64,000 nucleotides of DNA from Novosphingobium album (ex Hu et al. 2023) (GTDB lineage Bacteria > Pseudomonadota > Alphaproteobacteria > Sphingomonadales > Sphingomonadaceae): positions 1 to 64,000 of the forward strand of contig NZ_JALHLE010000020.1 of assembly GCF_022832385.1 (NCBI RefSeq). The letters run 5' to 3'. Shown here piece after piece: positions 27,109 to 35,055 of the stretch. The first letter of the stretch is position 1. Each line of letters starts with the position of its first letter. The position numbers and the translations under genes were made by a program. Under the pieces are notes generated by a model. It was not told where the DNA came from. It did not search any database and saw only the letters and a list, made by a program, of their open reading frames with translations.

Positions 27109-27390
27109 TTATTCGCCCGGCGCGCGGGCCTTGATGGCGATGGCGTGGACGCGGTTTCCGGGAAGGTCGCCTAGCGCCGCATTGACCATGCGCTGGCGCT
27201 GCAGGCGCGAGACGCCATCGAATTTCGCGCTCTCGATCACGATCGTGAAGTGCGATTCGCCGGTGCCGTCATCGCCCATATGGCCGCTGTGGCTGGCGGA
27301 ATCGTTGATGATGTCGAGCGTGGCGGGGTCGAACGCGGCAGTGAGCAACTGCCGCATTTCCTGTGCGAGGGGTCCGGTCATGTCTTCCAT
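27109..27390 (-). CDS. bolA: BolA-family protein
   Basis: A 93-residue BolA protein, a partner of monothiol glutaredoxins in iron-sulfur trafficking and stress response. The family core FTIVIESAKFDGVSRLQRQRMVNAAL is present, with the conserved His in ASHSGH. Start may be 27390 (ATG) or the ATG three codons later at 27381; neither has a strong ribosome binding site. It is divergent from the J-domain gene with only about 30 bases between, the common alphaproteobacterial bolA-dnaJ pairing. Confidence 0.93.
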   Translation of the reverse strand: MEDMTGPLAQEMRQLLTAAFDPATLDIINDSASHSGHMGDDGTGESHFTIVIESAKFDGVSRLQRQRMVNAALGDLPGNRVHAIAIKARAPGE

Positions 27391-27420
27391 TTAGGAGCTC
27401 GATCCCCCATCTTGAAGCCG

Positions 27421-28011
27421 GTGAGACAGCAAAGATTTCATGGACGCACAGAATCCGGTGGGCGCGAATGCAGCTGGCCGGGGTGCGAGGAGGCGGGCGA
27501 GTTCCGCGCGCCGGGCGGGCGTGCGGCCGGTTTCGACGGGCCGGGCGATTATCGCTGGTTCTGCCTTGGGCATGTTCGCGAATTCAATGCGGGCTACGAC
27601 TACTTCGACGGCATGGACGCGGAGGAGATCTTTCGCGCCCAGTCGCCGCTGCACGGCTGGGAGACGCAGACCCGCGCCTTCCGGCCCGATGCCGGTGTCG
27701 ATGGCGCCCCGCGCTGGGCGGACTTTTCGGATCCGCTGGAAGCGATCAGCGGCCGTGCCCGCGCGCATGTGAAGCGCCGTCAGGCGGACATGAAGCCTGA
27801 GAACGCGCGCTTCACGCCTGCGGAAAGAGCCGCACTCGAAGTGCTGGGGCTCGACGGAAGCATTGACCGCAAGGGCTTGCGCCTGCGCTACACGCGCATG
27901 CTGCGCCAGTATCATCCGGATCACAACGGCGGCGACCACAGCCATTCGGAGCGGTTGCAGATGGTGGTGGAAGCCTATCAGGTAGTGAGGAAGGCGGCGG
28001 CGCTGACATAG
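27421..28011 (+). CDS. J-domain protein (DnaJ-like)
   Basis: A 196-residue protein of the alphaproteobacterial type that accompanies bolA and cobS. The N-terminal part contains CSWPGCEEAGEFRAP and WFCLGHVREFNAGYDYFDGM, two Cys pairs that may bind zinc. The C-terminal 70 residues are a J domain with the HPD motif in MLRQYHPDHNGGD, which would stimulate an Hsp70. The GTG at 27421 gives the standard N-terminus (VRQQRFHGR); the longer frame upstream crosses bolA and is rejected. In related genomes cobS usually follows; here a 7-kb accessory block intervenes. Confidence 0.87.
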   Translation: MRQQRFHGRTESGGRECSWPGCEEAGEFRAPGGRAAGFDGPGDYRWFCLGHVREFNAGYDYFDGMDAEEIFRAQSPLHGWETQTRAFRPDAGVDGAPRWADFSDPLEAISGRARAHVKRRQADMKPENARFTPAERAALEVLGLDGSIDRKGLRLRYTRMLRQYHPDHNGGDHSHSERLQMVVEAYQVVRKAAALT

Positions 28012-28045
28012 GCCGCGCTGCCGCTTTTCCGATATTCTGGAAGCT

Positions 28046-28912
28046 CTATTCTTCTGCGGTTGCAACCTGAACGTTGTGTCCGATCGGTCCTCGATTCTCG
28101 CGCTGGCGCTCGATGATCGTTCCGAGCTTGAACGGCGAGAGGGCGTCATCCATCCAGTGCGGCTGATTGCCTGGCAGGCCGTACCGCGCAGGCCGGGCCG
28201 AGGGGATCACGAGCGTGCCGAACATCCAGTCGTAAATGGCGAGAAACACGCCGTAATTTCGGTAATTGGCGCCGTTCTTGCCGAAGCCGTGATGCGTGTG
28301 ATGCACGCCCGGCGTGATGACAACGTGCTCGAATGCCCGGAAAAAGGGCGCGGTGAAGCGATTGTTGCGCAAGGTGTCGTCCCAGCGGAAATCGCTGTGC
28401 GTGACGATGCCCCACAGCATGAACACACCCAGCATCGCGCCGGTGGCATCGGTCATGCCCAGGTAGAAGCCCAGCGTCGCCACCCACGGCAGTCCGCCGA
28501 CCAGCCCCCAGAACGGGCTGACGCGAAAGTTCAGCAGCACGTTGACATACCGCGCCGTGTGATGGGTGCGGTGCATCCGCCAGAGCCAGTCGAGGACGCG
28601 CGATCCCTTTACTTCGTGGCATGCGCGGTGAACGGCGTAGTTCGCGCCTTCGGCGAGAAGCAAAAGCGCGATGAACGCCGGCCAGAACGGGGCGCCTGCC
28701 AGCAGACCCTTGCCCGCGGGCAGGGCAAGGCCAACAATCGTAGAGAGGACGACCGCGCCGAACGGACGCAGCAGCAAACCGATCGAGATGCAGGATGTGT
28801 TGAGCAGTACCTCGTCGCGGGTGTAGATACCCTTGTGCCGCCCGGCGACTATCTCGGCGGCGAGCACGGTGCCCGTGATCGCAAGAGACCAGGTTACAGC
28901 CGACATCATCAT
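28046..28912 (-). CDS. sterol desaturase/fatty acid hydroxylase family protein
   Basis: A 288-residue integral membrane di-iron enzyme. The His boxes are in order: HRACHE, HRTHH and HHTHHG, with a further His in VTHSDF, as in the FA_hydroxylase superfamily (sterol desaturases, carotenoid and lipid hydroxylases). Four or so membrane helices surround them. Start is taken at the first ATG of the run at 28912, preceded by GGAGAAATGCG. It is divergently transcribed from a LysR gene, probably its regulator. Substrate unknown. Confidence 0.88.
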   Translation of the reverse strand: MMMSAVTWSLAITGTVLAAEIVAGRHKGIYTRDEVLLNTSCISIGLLLRPFGAVVLSTIVGLALPAGKGLLAGAPFWPAFIALLLLAEGANYAVHRACHEVKGSRVLDWLWRMHRTHHTARYVNVLLNFRVSPFWGLVGGLPWVATLGFYLGMTDATGAMLGVFMLWGIVTHSDFRWDDTLRNNRFTAPFFRAFEHVVITPGVHHTHHGFGKNGANYRNYGVFLAIYDWMFGTLVIPSARPARYGLPGNQPHWMDDALSPFKLGTIIERQRENRGPIGHNVQVATAEE

Positions 28913-28999
28913 CGCATTTCTCCCACGCGTCCTGACGGAACTTATGCCGCGCAGAGTGATGCTGAATGGGATTGCATTCAATACATTGTTACGACAGAA

Positions 29000-29020
29000 A
29001 TGATGCAAAGGATGCATCAT
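29000..29020. promoter_or_regulatory. LysR-type operator candidate
   Basis: A perfect inverted repeat, ATGATGC (29000-29006) and GCATCAT (29014-29020) around a 7-base centre, ends one base before the LysR gene start, in the roughly 109-base divergent interval. Size and position fit an autoregulatory LysR binding site that could also control the hydroxylase gene. Confidence 0.5.
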
Positions 29021-29021
29021 A

Positions 29022-29924
29022 ATGCTGGACCTGAGACAACTTACCTATCTCATCGCGGTTGATCGGCGGCGCTCCTTCGCACGCGCCGCAGAGGATCTGG
29101 GCATGTCGCAATCCGCGCTCAGCAGGGCGATACAGGCGCTCGAATCGCGCCTTGGGGTCCGTCTCTTCGATCGTGACCGGGCAGGCGTGCTTCCCACGGA
29201 GCAGGGCCGCGAGGTTGTTGCCATGGCGGCCGATCTGCTTGCCGCGTCAGGGGATCTTGAGCGTCAGGTCAATCTGATGCGTGCGGGCGGAACCGGTCGT
29301 ATCCGCTTCGGTCTGGCGCCACTGCCTGCGCATGCGCTGCTTCCCGCGATCCTTGCCGAACGCATCGCGACCTTGCCCGATCTTGCCAACGATGTGGTGG
29401 TTCGCAACGTCAATGCGCTCTGGCCGCTGCTGCTGGGTGGCGAGATCGAGTTCTTCGTGAGCGCAGAAGGGCAAGTGCCGGAAAGTCATGCCATTCGTGC
29501 GGAGTCGCTCGGGGCATTTCCGATCACGCAAGTGGTTCGTCCCGGCCATCCGCTGCTGTCCGGGCAGGATGACGGCAAGCCCTACCCTGTGCTCCTGTCC
29601 AGCAGCACCGGCCTGATGGCGCCATCCACCATGCAGCCCGCCGAAACCGGGACGGCTCATATCATCGAGGATTTCAACACGCTGGTTGCAGCGACTCAGG
29701 GTACCGATGCCATCTGGCGGACCTCAGCCTATGCGGTGTGGCGGGAATTGGCAGCCGGTACGTTGTGCGCCCTGCCTCATGCGGGAGGCGATGCACCGCG
29801 CCGGATGCGCATGATGATCTACTCGCTTGCCCGGCGCAGCATTTCACCGGCTGCCCGGGGGTTGCGCGATGCCTTTGAGAAAGCTGTCACCGCGCTTGCA
29901 GCGCAAGCTGGCGATCCCGCCTGA
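29022..29924 (+). CDS. LysR-family transcriptional regulator
   Basis: A 300-residue regulator. Residues 1-60 form the winged helix-turn-helix (LDLRQLTYLIAVDRRRSFARAAEDLGMSQSALSRAIQALESRLGVRLFDRD). Residues about 90-295 are the periplasmic-binding-protein-like effector domain (GRIRFGLAPLPAHALLPAIL). Divergent orientation and the palindrome at its start suggest it controls the hydroxylase gene. Effector unknown. Confidence 0.92.
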   Translation: MLDLRQLTYLIAVDRRRSFARAAEDLGMSQSALSRAIQALESRLGVRLFDRDRAGVLPTEQGREVVAMAADLLAASGDLERQVNLMRAGGTGRIRFGLAPLPAHALLPAILAERIATLPDLANDVVVRNVNALWPLLLGGEIEFFVSAEGQVPESHAIRAESLGAFPITQVVRPGHPLLSGQDDGKPYPVLLSSSTGLMAPSTMQPAETGTAHIIEDFNTLVAATQGTDAIWRTSAYAVWRELAAGTLCALPHAGGDAPRRMRMMIYSLARRSISPAARGLRDAFEKAVTALAAQAGDPA

Positions 29925-29933
29925 GAAGGTGCG

Positions 29934-30410
29934 TCAGCCGCTGCGCAAGGCCTTCCATCGCGCCGCGCCATCCTCACCGTAGATCCGCACCACGTCCTTG
30001 CCGGAGTAGAACACCGGGAACTGCTCCGAGCCGTCCGGGATCACCACCCACGGTTGTTTGCTGTCGGTAAAGATATGCACATCGGGCGGACAGGCGTCCG
30101 GATCGTCGAGCGTGCCTGCTCGGACGAACGCCGCCTTTTCACCGGCACCGCCGTAATGGCTCCATACCGCGACCTTGCAGGAGGGACAGCGGAACACGGC
30201 CTGTCCCTTGCCGCTGGCGGACGGCGTGTCGATCCGTTCGGGCGCTTCGCCCAGCAATTCGACAGCATCGGTCTCGATCACCGCATTGAGGGCAAAGGAG
30301 GCACCGGTTTCACGCTGGCACCAGCGGCAATGGCAGCAGTGCACGACGATGGGTTCAGCCTTCAGCCGGTAACGCACCTTGCCGCAGTCGCAGCCGCCTT
30401 CCGCGCTCAT
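29934..30410 (-). CDS. GFA-family glutathione-dependent protein
   Basis: A 158-residue zinc protein of the glutathione-dependent formaldehyde-activating (Gfa/CENP-V) family. The Cys set is clear: GGCDCGKVRY, HCCHCRWCQRETG and FRCPSCK. Despite the name, few members are shown to act on formaldehyde. The ATG at 30410 overlaps the upstream SRPBCC gene (ATGA). Last gene of the leftward detoxification operon; converges with the LysR gene after nine bases. Confidence 0.9.
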   Translation of the reverse strand: MSAEGGCDCGKVRYRLKAEPIVVHCCHCRWCQRETGASFALNAVIETDAVELLGEAPERIDTPSASGKGQAVFRCPSCKVAVWSHYGGAGEKAAFVRAGTLDDPDACPPDVHIFTDSKQPWVVIPDGSEQFPVFYSGKDVVRIYGEDGAARWKALRSG

Positions 30411-30871
30411 GCCGCTTCCCTTTCGCAGATCTCTGCCAGCTGGGCAGCGCAGATGGTCCAACCGTCGATGAAGCCCATGTCTTCGTGCTGCTTGCGGGTG
30501 TCCGCGTCCCAGTGACGGGCACGGGCCGTGTAGCGGGTGCCATCTCCCTCGGGCTCGATCTCCCAGATGCCTATCATGAACGGGCCGGAAGGCTGAAAAT
30601 CCGCAGTCACTGCATCCGTCGTCACAAAACGGCGGCCTTCGTCGAATGCGAGGTAGATCCCGTTCTGCGGCATCTCTTCCCCATCCGGGCCATAGAATGT
30701 CATGTTGCACACGCCGCCGGCGCGGCGGTCCTGCTCGTCGACTTCGGCGCGCCATGGCCTGGGGCACCACCACTCGTTCTGCCGCCTGGCCAGGACTTCC
30801 CAGACCTTGGATGGCGGTGCCGAGATAAAGCGCGTGATCGACAATTCGTTGTTCTGGCCTTCCTCAGGCAT
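30407..30871 (-). CDS. SRPBCC (START-like) ligand-binding protein
   Basis: A 154-residue protein of the AHSA1/SRPBCC helix-grip fold: ELSITRFISAPPSKVWEVLARRQNEWWCPRPW at the N-terminus, GVCNMTFYGPDGEEMP in the middle and HEDMGFIDGWTICAAQLAE at the C-terminal helix. Such proteins bind hydrophobic small molecules. The ATG at 30871 has AAGGAGAGA before it and is preferred over 30937. Thirteen bases after the GST stop, overlapping the GFA gene. Confidence 0.87.
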   Translation of the reverse strand: MPEEGQNNELSITRFISAPPSKVWEVLARRQNEWWCPRPWRAEVDEQDRRAGGVCNMTFYGPDGEEMPQNGIYLAFDEGRRFVTTDAVTADFQPSGPFMIGIWEIEPEGDGTRYTARARHWDADTRKQHEDMGFIDGWTICAAQLAEICEREAA

Positions 30872-30884
30872 GACATTCTCTCCT

Positions 30885-31535
30885 TCAGTCGCGGTCTGGC
30901 GCCCCCAATGGGAAAAACGGACGGTAAGGCCGGGCATCCTCCACGCACTGCGCTACCGGAGGCAGCTGCAGCAAGTGCGCGCGCCAGCGCCTGAGGCGCG
31001 GAAACTGGCTGGAAATGGGAGAGACCCAGTCGGCATAGAACAGGGCCGGGGCCGCCGCGCATTCGATCAGGGTTACGTGGTCCATGGGCGGATAGAACTG
31101 CAGCCAGCCTTCCAGCCAGGCGTAGGAGCGTTCGAGCTTCCCGCGTGCTTCCGCCACACGTGCCTCGTCTGGGTTTTCGCCGTCCCGGATGTATTCCTGG
31201 ACCACCTGCGACATCGGTTCCATCACGTAATTGTCGAACATCCGGTCTAGCATGCGCATACCGATGGCGGCGTCCGGATCGGCGGGGATCAGCATGTCGG
31301 ACGCATGGTGATGCGAAAGGTATTCGATGATCGTGGTCGATTCGAACAGCATGTTCTCGCCGTCGCGCAGCACCGGAAACTTGGCGAGCGGCCCGGCGGA
31401 CTGGACCACCTCCACGTTGTCGGGATGCTCCGCGTCGACGATGCGGAATTCGAATTCCAGCTCGGCCGCGTAGAGCGCAATCAGCGCCTTCCACGTATAG
31501 GACGAGAAGGGATGGCCGAACAGTTCGAGGCTCAA
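30885..31535 (-). CDS. glutathione S-transferase family protein
   Basis: A 216-residue GST: N-terminal thioredoxin-fold domain (MSLELFGHPFSSYTWKALIA, KFPVLRDG with the cis-Pro, FESTTIIEYL with the glutathione-gamma-glutamyl contact Glu-Ser) and an all-helical C-terminal domain. Start is TTG at 31535, overlapping the end of the preceding gene (TTGA). Substrate not predictable. Confidence 0.88.
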   Translation of the reverse strand: MSLELFGHPFSSYTWKALIALYAAELEFEFRIVDAEHPDNVEVVQSAGPLAKFPVLRDGENMLFESTTIIEYLSHHHASDMLIPADPDAAIGMRMLDRMFDNYVMEPMSQVVQEYIRDGENPDEARVAEARGKLERSYAWLEGWLQFYPPMDHVTLIECAAAPALFYADWVSPISSQFPRLRRWRAHLLQLPPVAQCVEDARPYRPFFPLGAPDRD

Positions 31536-32035
31536 GCTGTCTCTCCTGCACGCGCCGCTTCGATGGCGGCGATGTCTATCTTTTTCATGGTCATCATCGC
31601 CTGCATCGCGCGGCGGGCGGCATCACGGTCCGGATCGCACATGGCTTGGCTGAGTGCCCGAGGGGTGATCTGCCAGGAAAGGCCCCACTTGTCCTTGCAC
31701 CAGCCACACATGCTTTCGGATCCGCCGTTACCGATGATGGCATTCCAGTAGCGATCGGTCTCTTCCTGCGTATCGGTAGCGATCTGGAACGAGAAGGCTT
31801 CCGAATGCGAGAACTGCGGCCCGCCATTCAAGCCGATGCATTCGATGCCCATCAGGGTGAATTCCGCCACCAGGACCGCGCCTTCCTTCCCATCGGGATA
31901 GTCGCAGGGCGCGCGCTGGATGGCGGTCACCCGGGTGCCCGGGAACGTCGCCGCATAGAACTCCGCCGCTTCCTGCGCCGTGCCTTCGTACCAGAGGCAG
32001 AGGCGTGCCTTGTCAGGGGCGTCGTGCGCGGTCAT
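31532..32035 (-). CDS. VOC-family protein (PhnB-like)
   Basis: A 167-residue protein of the PhnB-like branch of the vicinal oxygen chelate superfamily: LCLWYEGTAQEAAEFYAATFPGTRV, VLVAEFTLMGIECIGLNGGP, FQIATDTQEETDRYWNAI and CGWCKDKWGLSWQITP. A C-terminal MKKIDIAAIEAA tail is typical. The ATG at 32035 overlaps the stop of the upstream GST (ATGA). Function unknown; it may bind or isomerise a thiol adduct. Confidence 0.88.
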   Translation of the reverse strand: MTAHDAPDKARLCLWYEGTAQEAAEFYAATFPGTRVTAIQRAPCDYPDGKEGAVLVAEFTLMGIECIGLNGGPQFSHSEAFSFQIATDTQEETDRYWNAIIGNGGSESMCGWCKDKWGLSWQITPRALSQAMCDPDRDAARRAMQAMMTMKKIDIAAIEAARAGETA

Positions 32036-32658
32036 TTCTTCATCTGCGCGATCAGGGTGTTGTCGACCGCTTTGGCAGCCTTGTAGCCTTGGCGCGCCTG
32101 ACAGCGTTCCGCAAAGGCCACGAAGGATGGCAGTGGTGGCAGGATGCCGAAGTTGAGCCCGAAATCGACAGAACTGCCGACATAGACGTCTGCCATCGTG
32201 AAACGGTCGCCGCAGATCCATTCCACCTTGGAAAGATGGCCGTCCAGCGTGGTGATCGTCCGGTCGAAATTACCCCATCCGGCCATGCCCTCCTGCTCGG
32301 GCGTTGGCTCGAACTTGAAGCTGCGCGAGGTGATGGCCTGATCGAGCGGCCCCGCGGCGAAAAACGTCCAGCGGTAATAGTCCGCCATTTCCGCATCATT
32401 TGGCAGCAGGCCCGCTTCCGGATGCATTTCGGCGAGATAGAGGCAGATCGCCGCCGCTTCGGTCACCACCCGGTCTCCGTCCTCCGCGTGATGGATGAGG
32501 GTGGGCACTTTGCCCATCGGGTTGGCGGCGAGGAACGCGGCAGACTTGGCCTTCCAGTCGACAAGGACCTGTGCGTAATCGGATCCGGCTTCATGCAGCG
32601 CCCAGCGGACGATCTGCCCGCGCGACATGGGGTTAGTGTAGAAGGTGTAATCAGCCAT
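32032..32658 (-). CDS. glutathione S-transferase family protein
   Basis: A 208-residue GST with YTNPMSRGQIVRWALHEAG in the active-site helix (a Ser in the usual catalytic position), GKVPTLIH and VTEAAAICLYLAE for glutathione contacts, and a helical C-terminal domain with FTMADVYVGS. Start ATG at 32658 has GGGAGG seven bases before it. Sixty-four bases after the two-domain VOC gene. Confidence 0.9.
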   Translation of the reverse strand: MADYTFYTNPMSRGQIVRWALHEAGSDYAQVLVDWKAKSAAFLAANPMGKVPTLIHHAEDGDRVVTEAAAICLYLAEMHPEAGLLPNDAEMADYYRWTFFAAGPLDQAITSRSFKFEPTPEQEGMAGWGNFDRTITTLDGHLSKVEWICGDRFTMADVYVGSSVDFGLNFGILPPLPSFVAFAERCQARQGYKAAKAVDNTLIAQMKK

Positions 32659-32722
32659 CGTTTTGCCTCCCGCAATTCAAAGGAACGTATGGAGAACGAT
32701 GCACCCGCGTCAAGGGGGCGCT

Positions 32723-33520
32723 CTAATTGTGCCGAGGGCCAACAAGGCCGAACGTGGCGCCTTGGGGATCTACACCGCTGAGTGCGAACTCGCCTCCCGG
32801 GATCTGGTCCGGGCCGTTGATCACGGAGCCGCCGCCCGCGCTGACGGCGGCGATCGCGCGATCGATGTCGTCAACGCCAATATAGTACGTCCAGAACGGC
32901 ATGGGGGCCTGAGGCATCCGGGCCATCACCGCGCCGATGCCGTCACCGCCACACTGAATGAAGCGGTACGAGCCCAGCGGCCCCATGGGCATTTCGCCTT
33001 CCTGGCCCCAGCCGAAGTGATTCTGGTAGAAGGCAATTGCGGCATCGGGATCGTTCGCCATCAATTCGTTCCAGCGGACGTGCTGGGCCTCCATGGGCGA
33101 GAACACGTCGCTCGTCGCGCCCGGATCGCCCGCAGGCGGGATGGGCGTCATCACGTAGAACGGCACGCCTTCGGGATCGGTGACGAGCGCGAAGCTGCCC
33201 ACCTCGATCGTCATTTTCGGCATCATGACCTTGCCGCCATCGGCCACGATCGCCGCGACGGCGGCATCGACGTCCGCGACATGGATGTAGCCCAGCCAGC
33301 AGGGCCGCGCGCCGCCTGCGCGCATCTCGTCGTTGAGCGTCAGCATGCCACCGGCACTGCCGCCATCGCTGCGGGTGATGTGGCGGTAGTCGATGCCGGC
33401 CGCCTGCGCGCTCCCGCTGCTGACAGTCCAGCCTACGACGTCGCCGTAGAAGGCTGCGGCACCATCAGGATCGCTGGTCATCAGTTCGTACCAGATGAAG
33501 CTGCCTGTTGGATTGGCCAT
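32723..33520 (-). CDS. two-domain VOC (glyoxalase-superfamily) protein
   Basis: A 265-residue protein made of two VOC domains (about 1-130 and 138-265), each with the paired beta-alpha-beta-beta-beta units (FIWYELMTSDPDGAAAFYGDVVGW; VRWNELMANDPDAAIAFYQNHFGW). Resembles the CFP30B/hydroxylase-like two-domain proteins of actinomycetes and sphingomonads. The ATG at 33520 is chosen because GGGAG sits seven bases before it; an ATG at 33526 is too close. Begins two bases after the stop of the upstream GST. Confidence 0.88.
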   Translation of the reverse strand: MANPTGSFIWYELMTSDPDGAAAFYGDVVGWTVSSGSAQAAGIDYRHITRSDGGSAGGMLTLNDEMRAGGARPCWLGYIHVADVDAAVAAIVADGGKVMMPKMTIEVGSFALVTDPEGVPFYVMTPIPPAGDPGATSDVFSPMEAQHVRWNELMANDPDAAIAFYQNHFGWGQEGEMPMGPLGSYRFIQCGGDGIGAVMARMPQAPMPFWTYYIGVDDIDRAIAAVSAGGGSVINGPDQIPGGEFALSGVDPQGATFGLVGPRHN

Positions 33521-33522
33521 GG

Positions 33523-34197
33523 TCATTCTCCCGTGGGGGCCGGTTCGCGATAGCCGGCAAGCTGGTCCGCCAGCGCGCGTTGAAAGGCGGGGCGCGCCTC
33601 GGCGCGGGCCTTGAATGCGGTGAGGGCGGGGAAGGCGGCCAGCATGTCCGTATGGTTCAGGTTGCGCAGGACGCAGGCCATCATGATGTCGGCGATGGAG
33701 AAGGTCCCGGCGAACCAATCGCGCTCGCCCAGCGCCGCCTCGGTGCTCCTGAGCCGCCGCTCGGCCAGGGCCGCGAACGAAGGCCGGGCGTCGGGAATCC
33801 AGGGCTGCCCGGCAAAGAAGAAATCGAGATTGATGATCTGCATCAGCGCCGGCTCGACGCTGTTGAGCGCGGCCAGCAGCCAGCTCGTGGCGGCCCAGCG
33901 CTGCGCCGGATCGCGCGGCAGCAGGCGTTCGTCCTGCTCGCCCAGGTAGAGCAGGATCGCGCCGCTTTCGAACAGCCGCAATTCGCCGTCGTCGAAGGCG
34001 GGGACCTGCCCGAACGGCTGCCAGTCGTGATAGCCGTCGGGTTTGGGCTTCATTGCATCGAGATAGTGCAGCGCATAGTCGCGCCCGATCTCCTCCAGCG
34101 CCCAGCGCACACGGAGGTCGCGGACGAGCCCCTTGGCGAAACCGGGCACGTTGTCGAAAGCGGAAACGAGAGTGGTTGCGGCAGTCTGGACCGGCAT
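33523..34197 (-). CDS. glutathione S-transferase family protein, first gene of the detoxification operon
   Basis: A 224-residue GST: LRVRWALEEIGRDY in the first helix, PFGQVPAFDDGELRLFESGAILLYL for glutathione binding, and an all-helical C-terminal domain (FSIADIMMACVLRNL). The ATG at 34197 has GGGGAG six bases upstream; 34242 is a weaker alternative. It is clearly paralogous to the GST at 37373-38026 (shared VRWALEE, PFGQ, FESGAI, RAEARPAFQRA). It faces the HxlR gene across about 63 bases. Confidence 0.9.
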   Translation of the reverse strand: MPVQTAATTLVSAFDNVPGFAKGLVRDLRVRWALEEIGRDYALHYLDAMKPKPDGYHDWQPFGQVPAFDDGELRLFESGAILLYLGEQDERLLPRDPAQRWAATSWLLAALNSVEPALMQIINLDFFFAGQPWIPDARPSFAALAERRLRSTEAALGERDWFAGTFSIADIMMACVLRNLNHTDMLAAFPALTAFKARAEARPAFQRALADQLAGYREPAPTGE

Positions 34198-34254
34198 CGT
34201 GATCTCCCCAGTGCGAATCGATATTGCCTTACGGTGCCTCATGGGTTACGAAAA

Positions 34255-34270
34255 GCAACCATGAAGTTGC
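34255..34270. promoter_or_regulatory. short inverted repeat at the HxlR start codon
   Basis: GCAAC (34255-34259) and GTTGC (34266-34270) flank CATGAA, covering the ATG of the HxlR gene in the 63-base divergent interval. It could be an operator but the arms are only five bases. Confidence 0.25.
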
Positions 34271-34959
34271 AAAAAGAAACTGATACAGGTCGGGCCGTTC
34301 ACGGCAAATGGTATGGCGATGCCTGCGCCGCCGCTTTCGGCATGGAGCTGATCGGCGAACGCTGGACGCTGCTGGTGATTCGCGAGCTTATGCTGGGCGG
34401 GCGGCGGTTCAGTGACATCCGCGCCAGCCTGCCCGTGCTCAGCGCCAAGACGCTGACCGAGCGGCTCGAGACCCTGCGGGGCCTCGGCATTGTCGAGAAG
34501 GCGCAGCTGCCGCCGCCGTCCTCGGCGCAGGTCTACCAGTTGACCGAATGGGGGCGCGGGCTGGAGAAAGTCCTGCAGGAACTCGGCCGCTGGGCGCTGC
34601 GCTCGCCGCAGCACAACCCCGCGTTGCCGCTCACCCCGGTTTCGCTGATGCTCTCGATGCGCACCTTGCTGGACCCGAAGAAGATCGGCGATCTGGAGGC
34701 ATGGGTGGCCTTCGATGTGGGCGGCGACCACTTCGCCGGGCGCGTGCGGCATGACGGTCTGTCGATCCACCCCGCGGGCGATGGCATGATGTCGCCCGAT
34801 ATCCGTTTCAGCGCGGAGAGTCCCTCGGACTTCCTGCCGGTATTCTACGGCAAGAAGACGCCTGGAGAGGCGGGTAACAAGCTCAAGGTCTCCGGCGATC
34901 CGGATACGGTGCAGCGCTTCCTCGATCTCTTCGCGATGCCGGAGAAGGTGGGCGGCTGA
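34261..34959 (+). CDS. HxlR-family transcriptional regulator
   Basis: A 232-residue regulator. Residues about 18-110 are the HxlR winged helix (CAAAFGMELIGERWTLLVIRELMLGGRRFSDIRASLPVLSAKTLTERLETL), and the C-terminal 110 residues form an additional sterol-carrier-like domain common in larger HxlR proteins. Frames extending upstream are shadows of the GST. Divergent from the seven-gene GST/VOC operon, which it probably controls; many HxlR proteins sense reactive electrophiles. This one has a single Cys near residue 22 (YGDACAAAFG), a plausible sensor. Confidence 0.9.
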   Translation: MKLQKETDTGRAVHGKWYGDACAAAFGMELIGERWTLLVIRELMLGGRRFSDIRASLPVLSAKTLTERLETLRGLGIVEKAQLPPPSSAQVYQLTEWGRGLEKVLQELGRWALRSPQHNPALPLTPVSLMLSMRTLLDPKKIGDLEAWVAFDVGGDHFAGRVRHDGLSIHPAGDGMMSPDIRFSAESPSDFLPVFYGKKTPGEAGNKLKVSGDPDTVQRFLDLFAMPEKVGG

Positions 34960-35055
34960 CCGTCCCCTGCACCCCCGCTTTTAAGAACAGGTCAAGCCGC
35001 CATACCGCCAAAGCTTATTGCGATGCAGCGCCGCGTCCTTTAGGCGGTAACCGCG

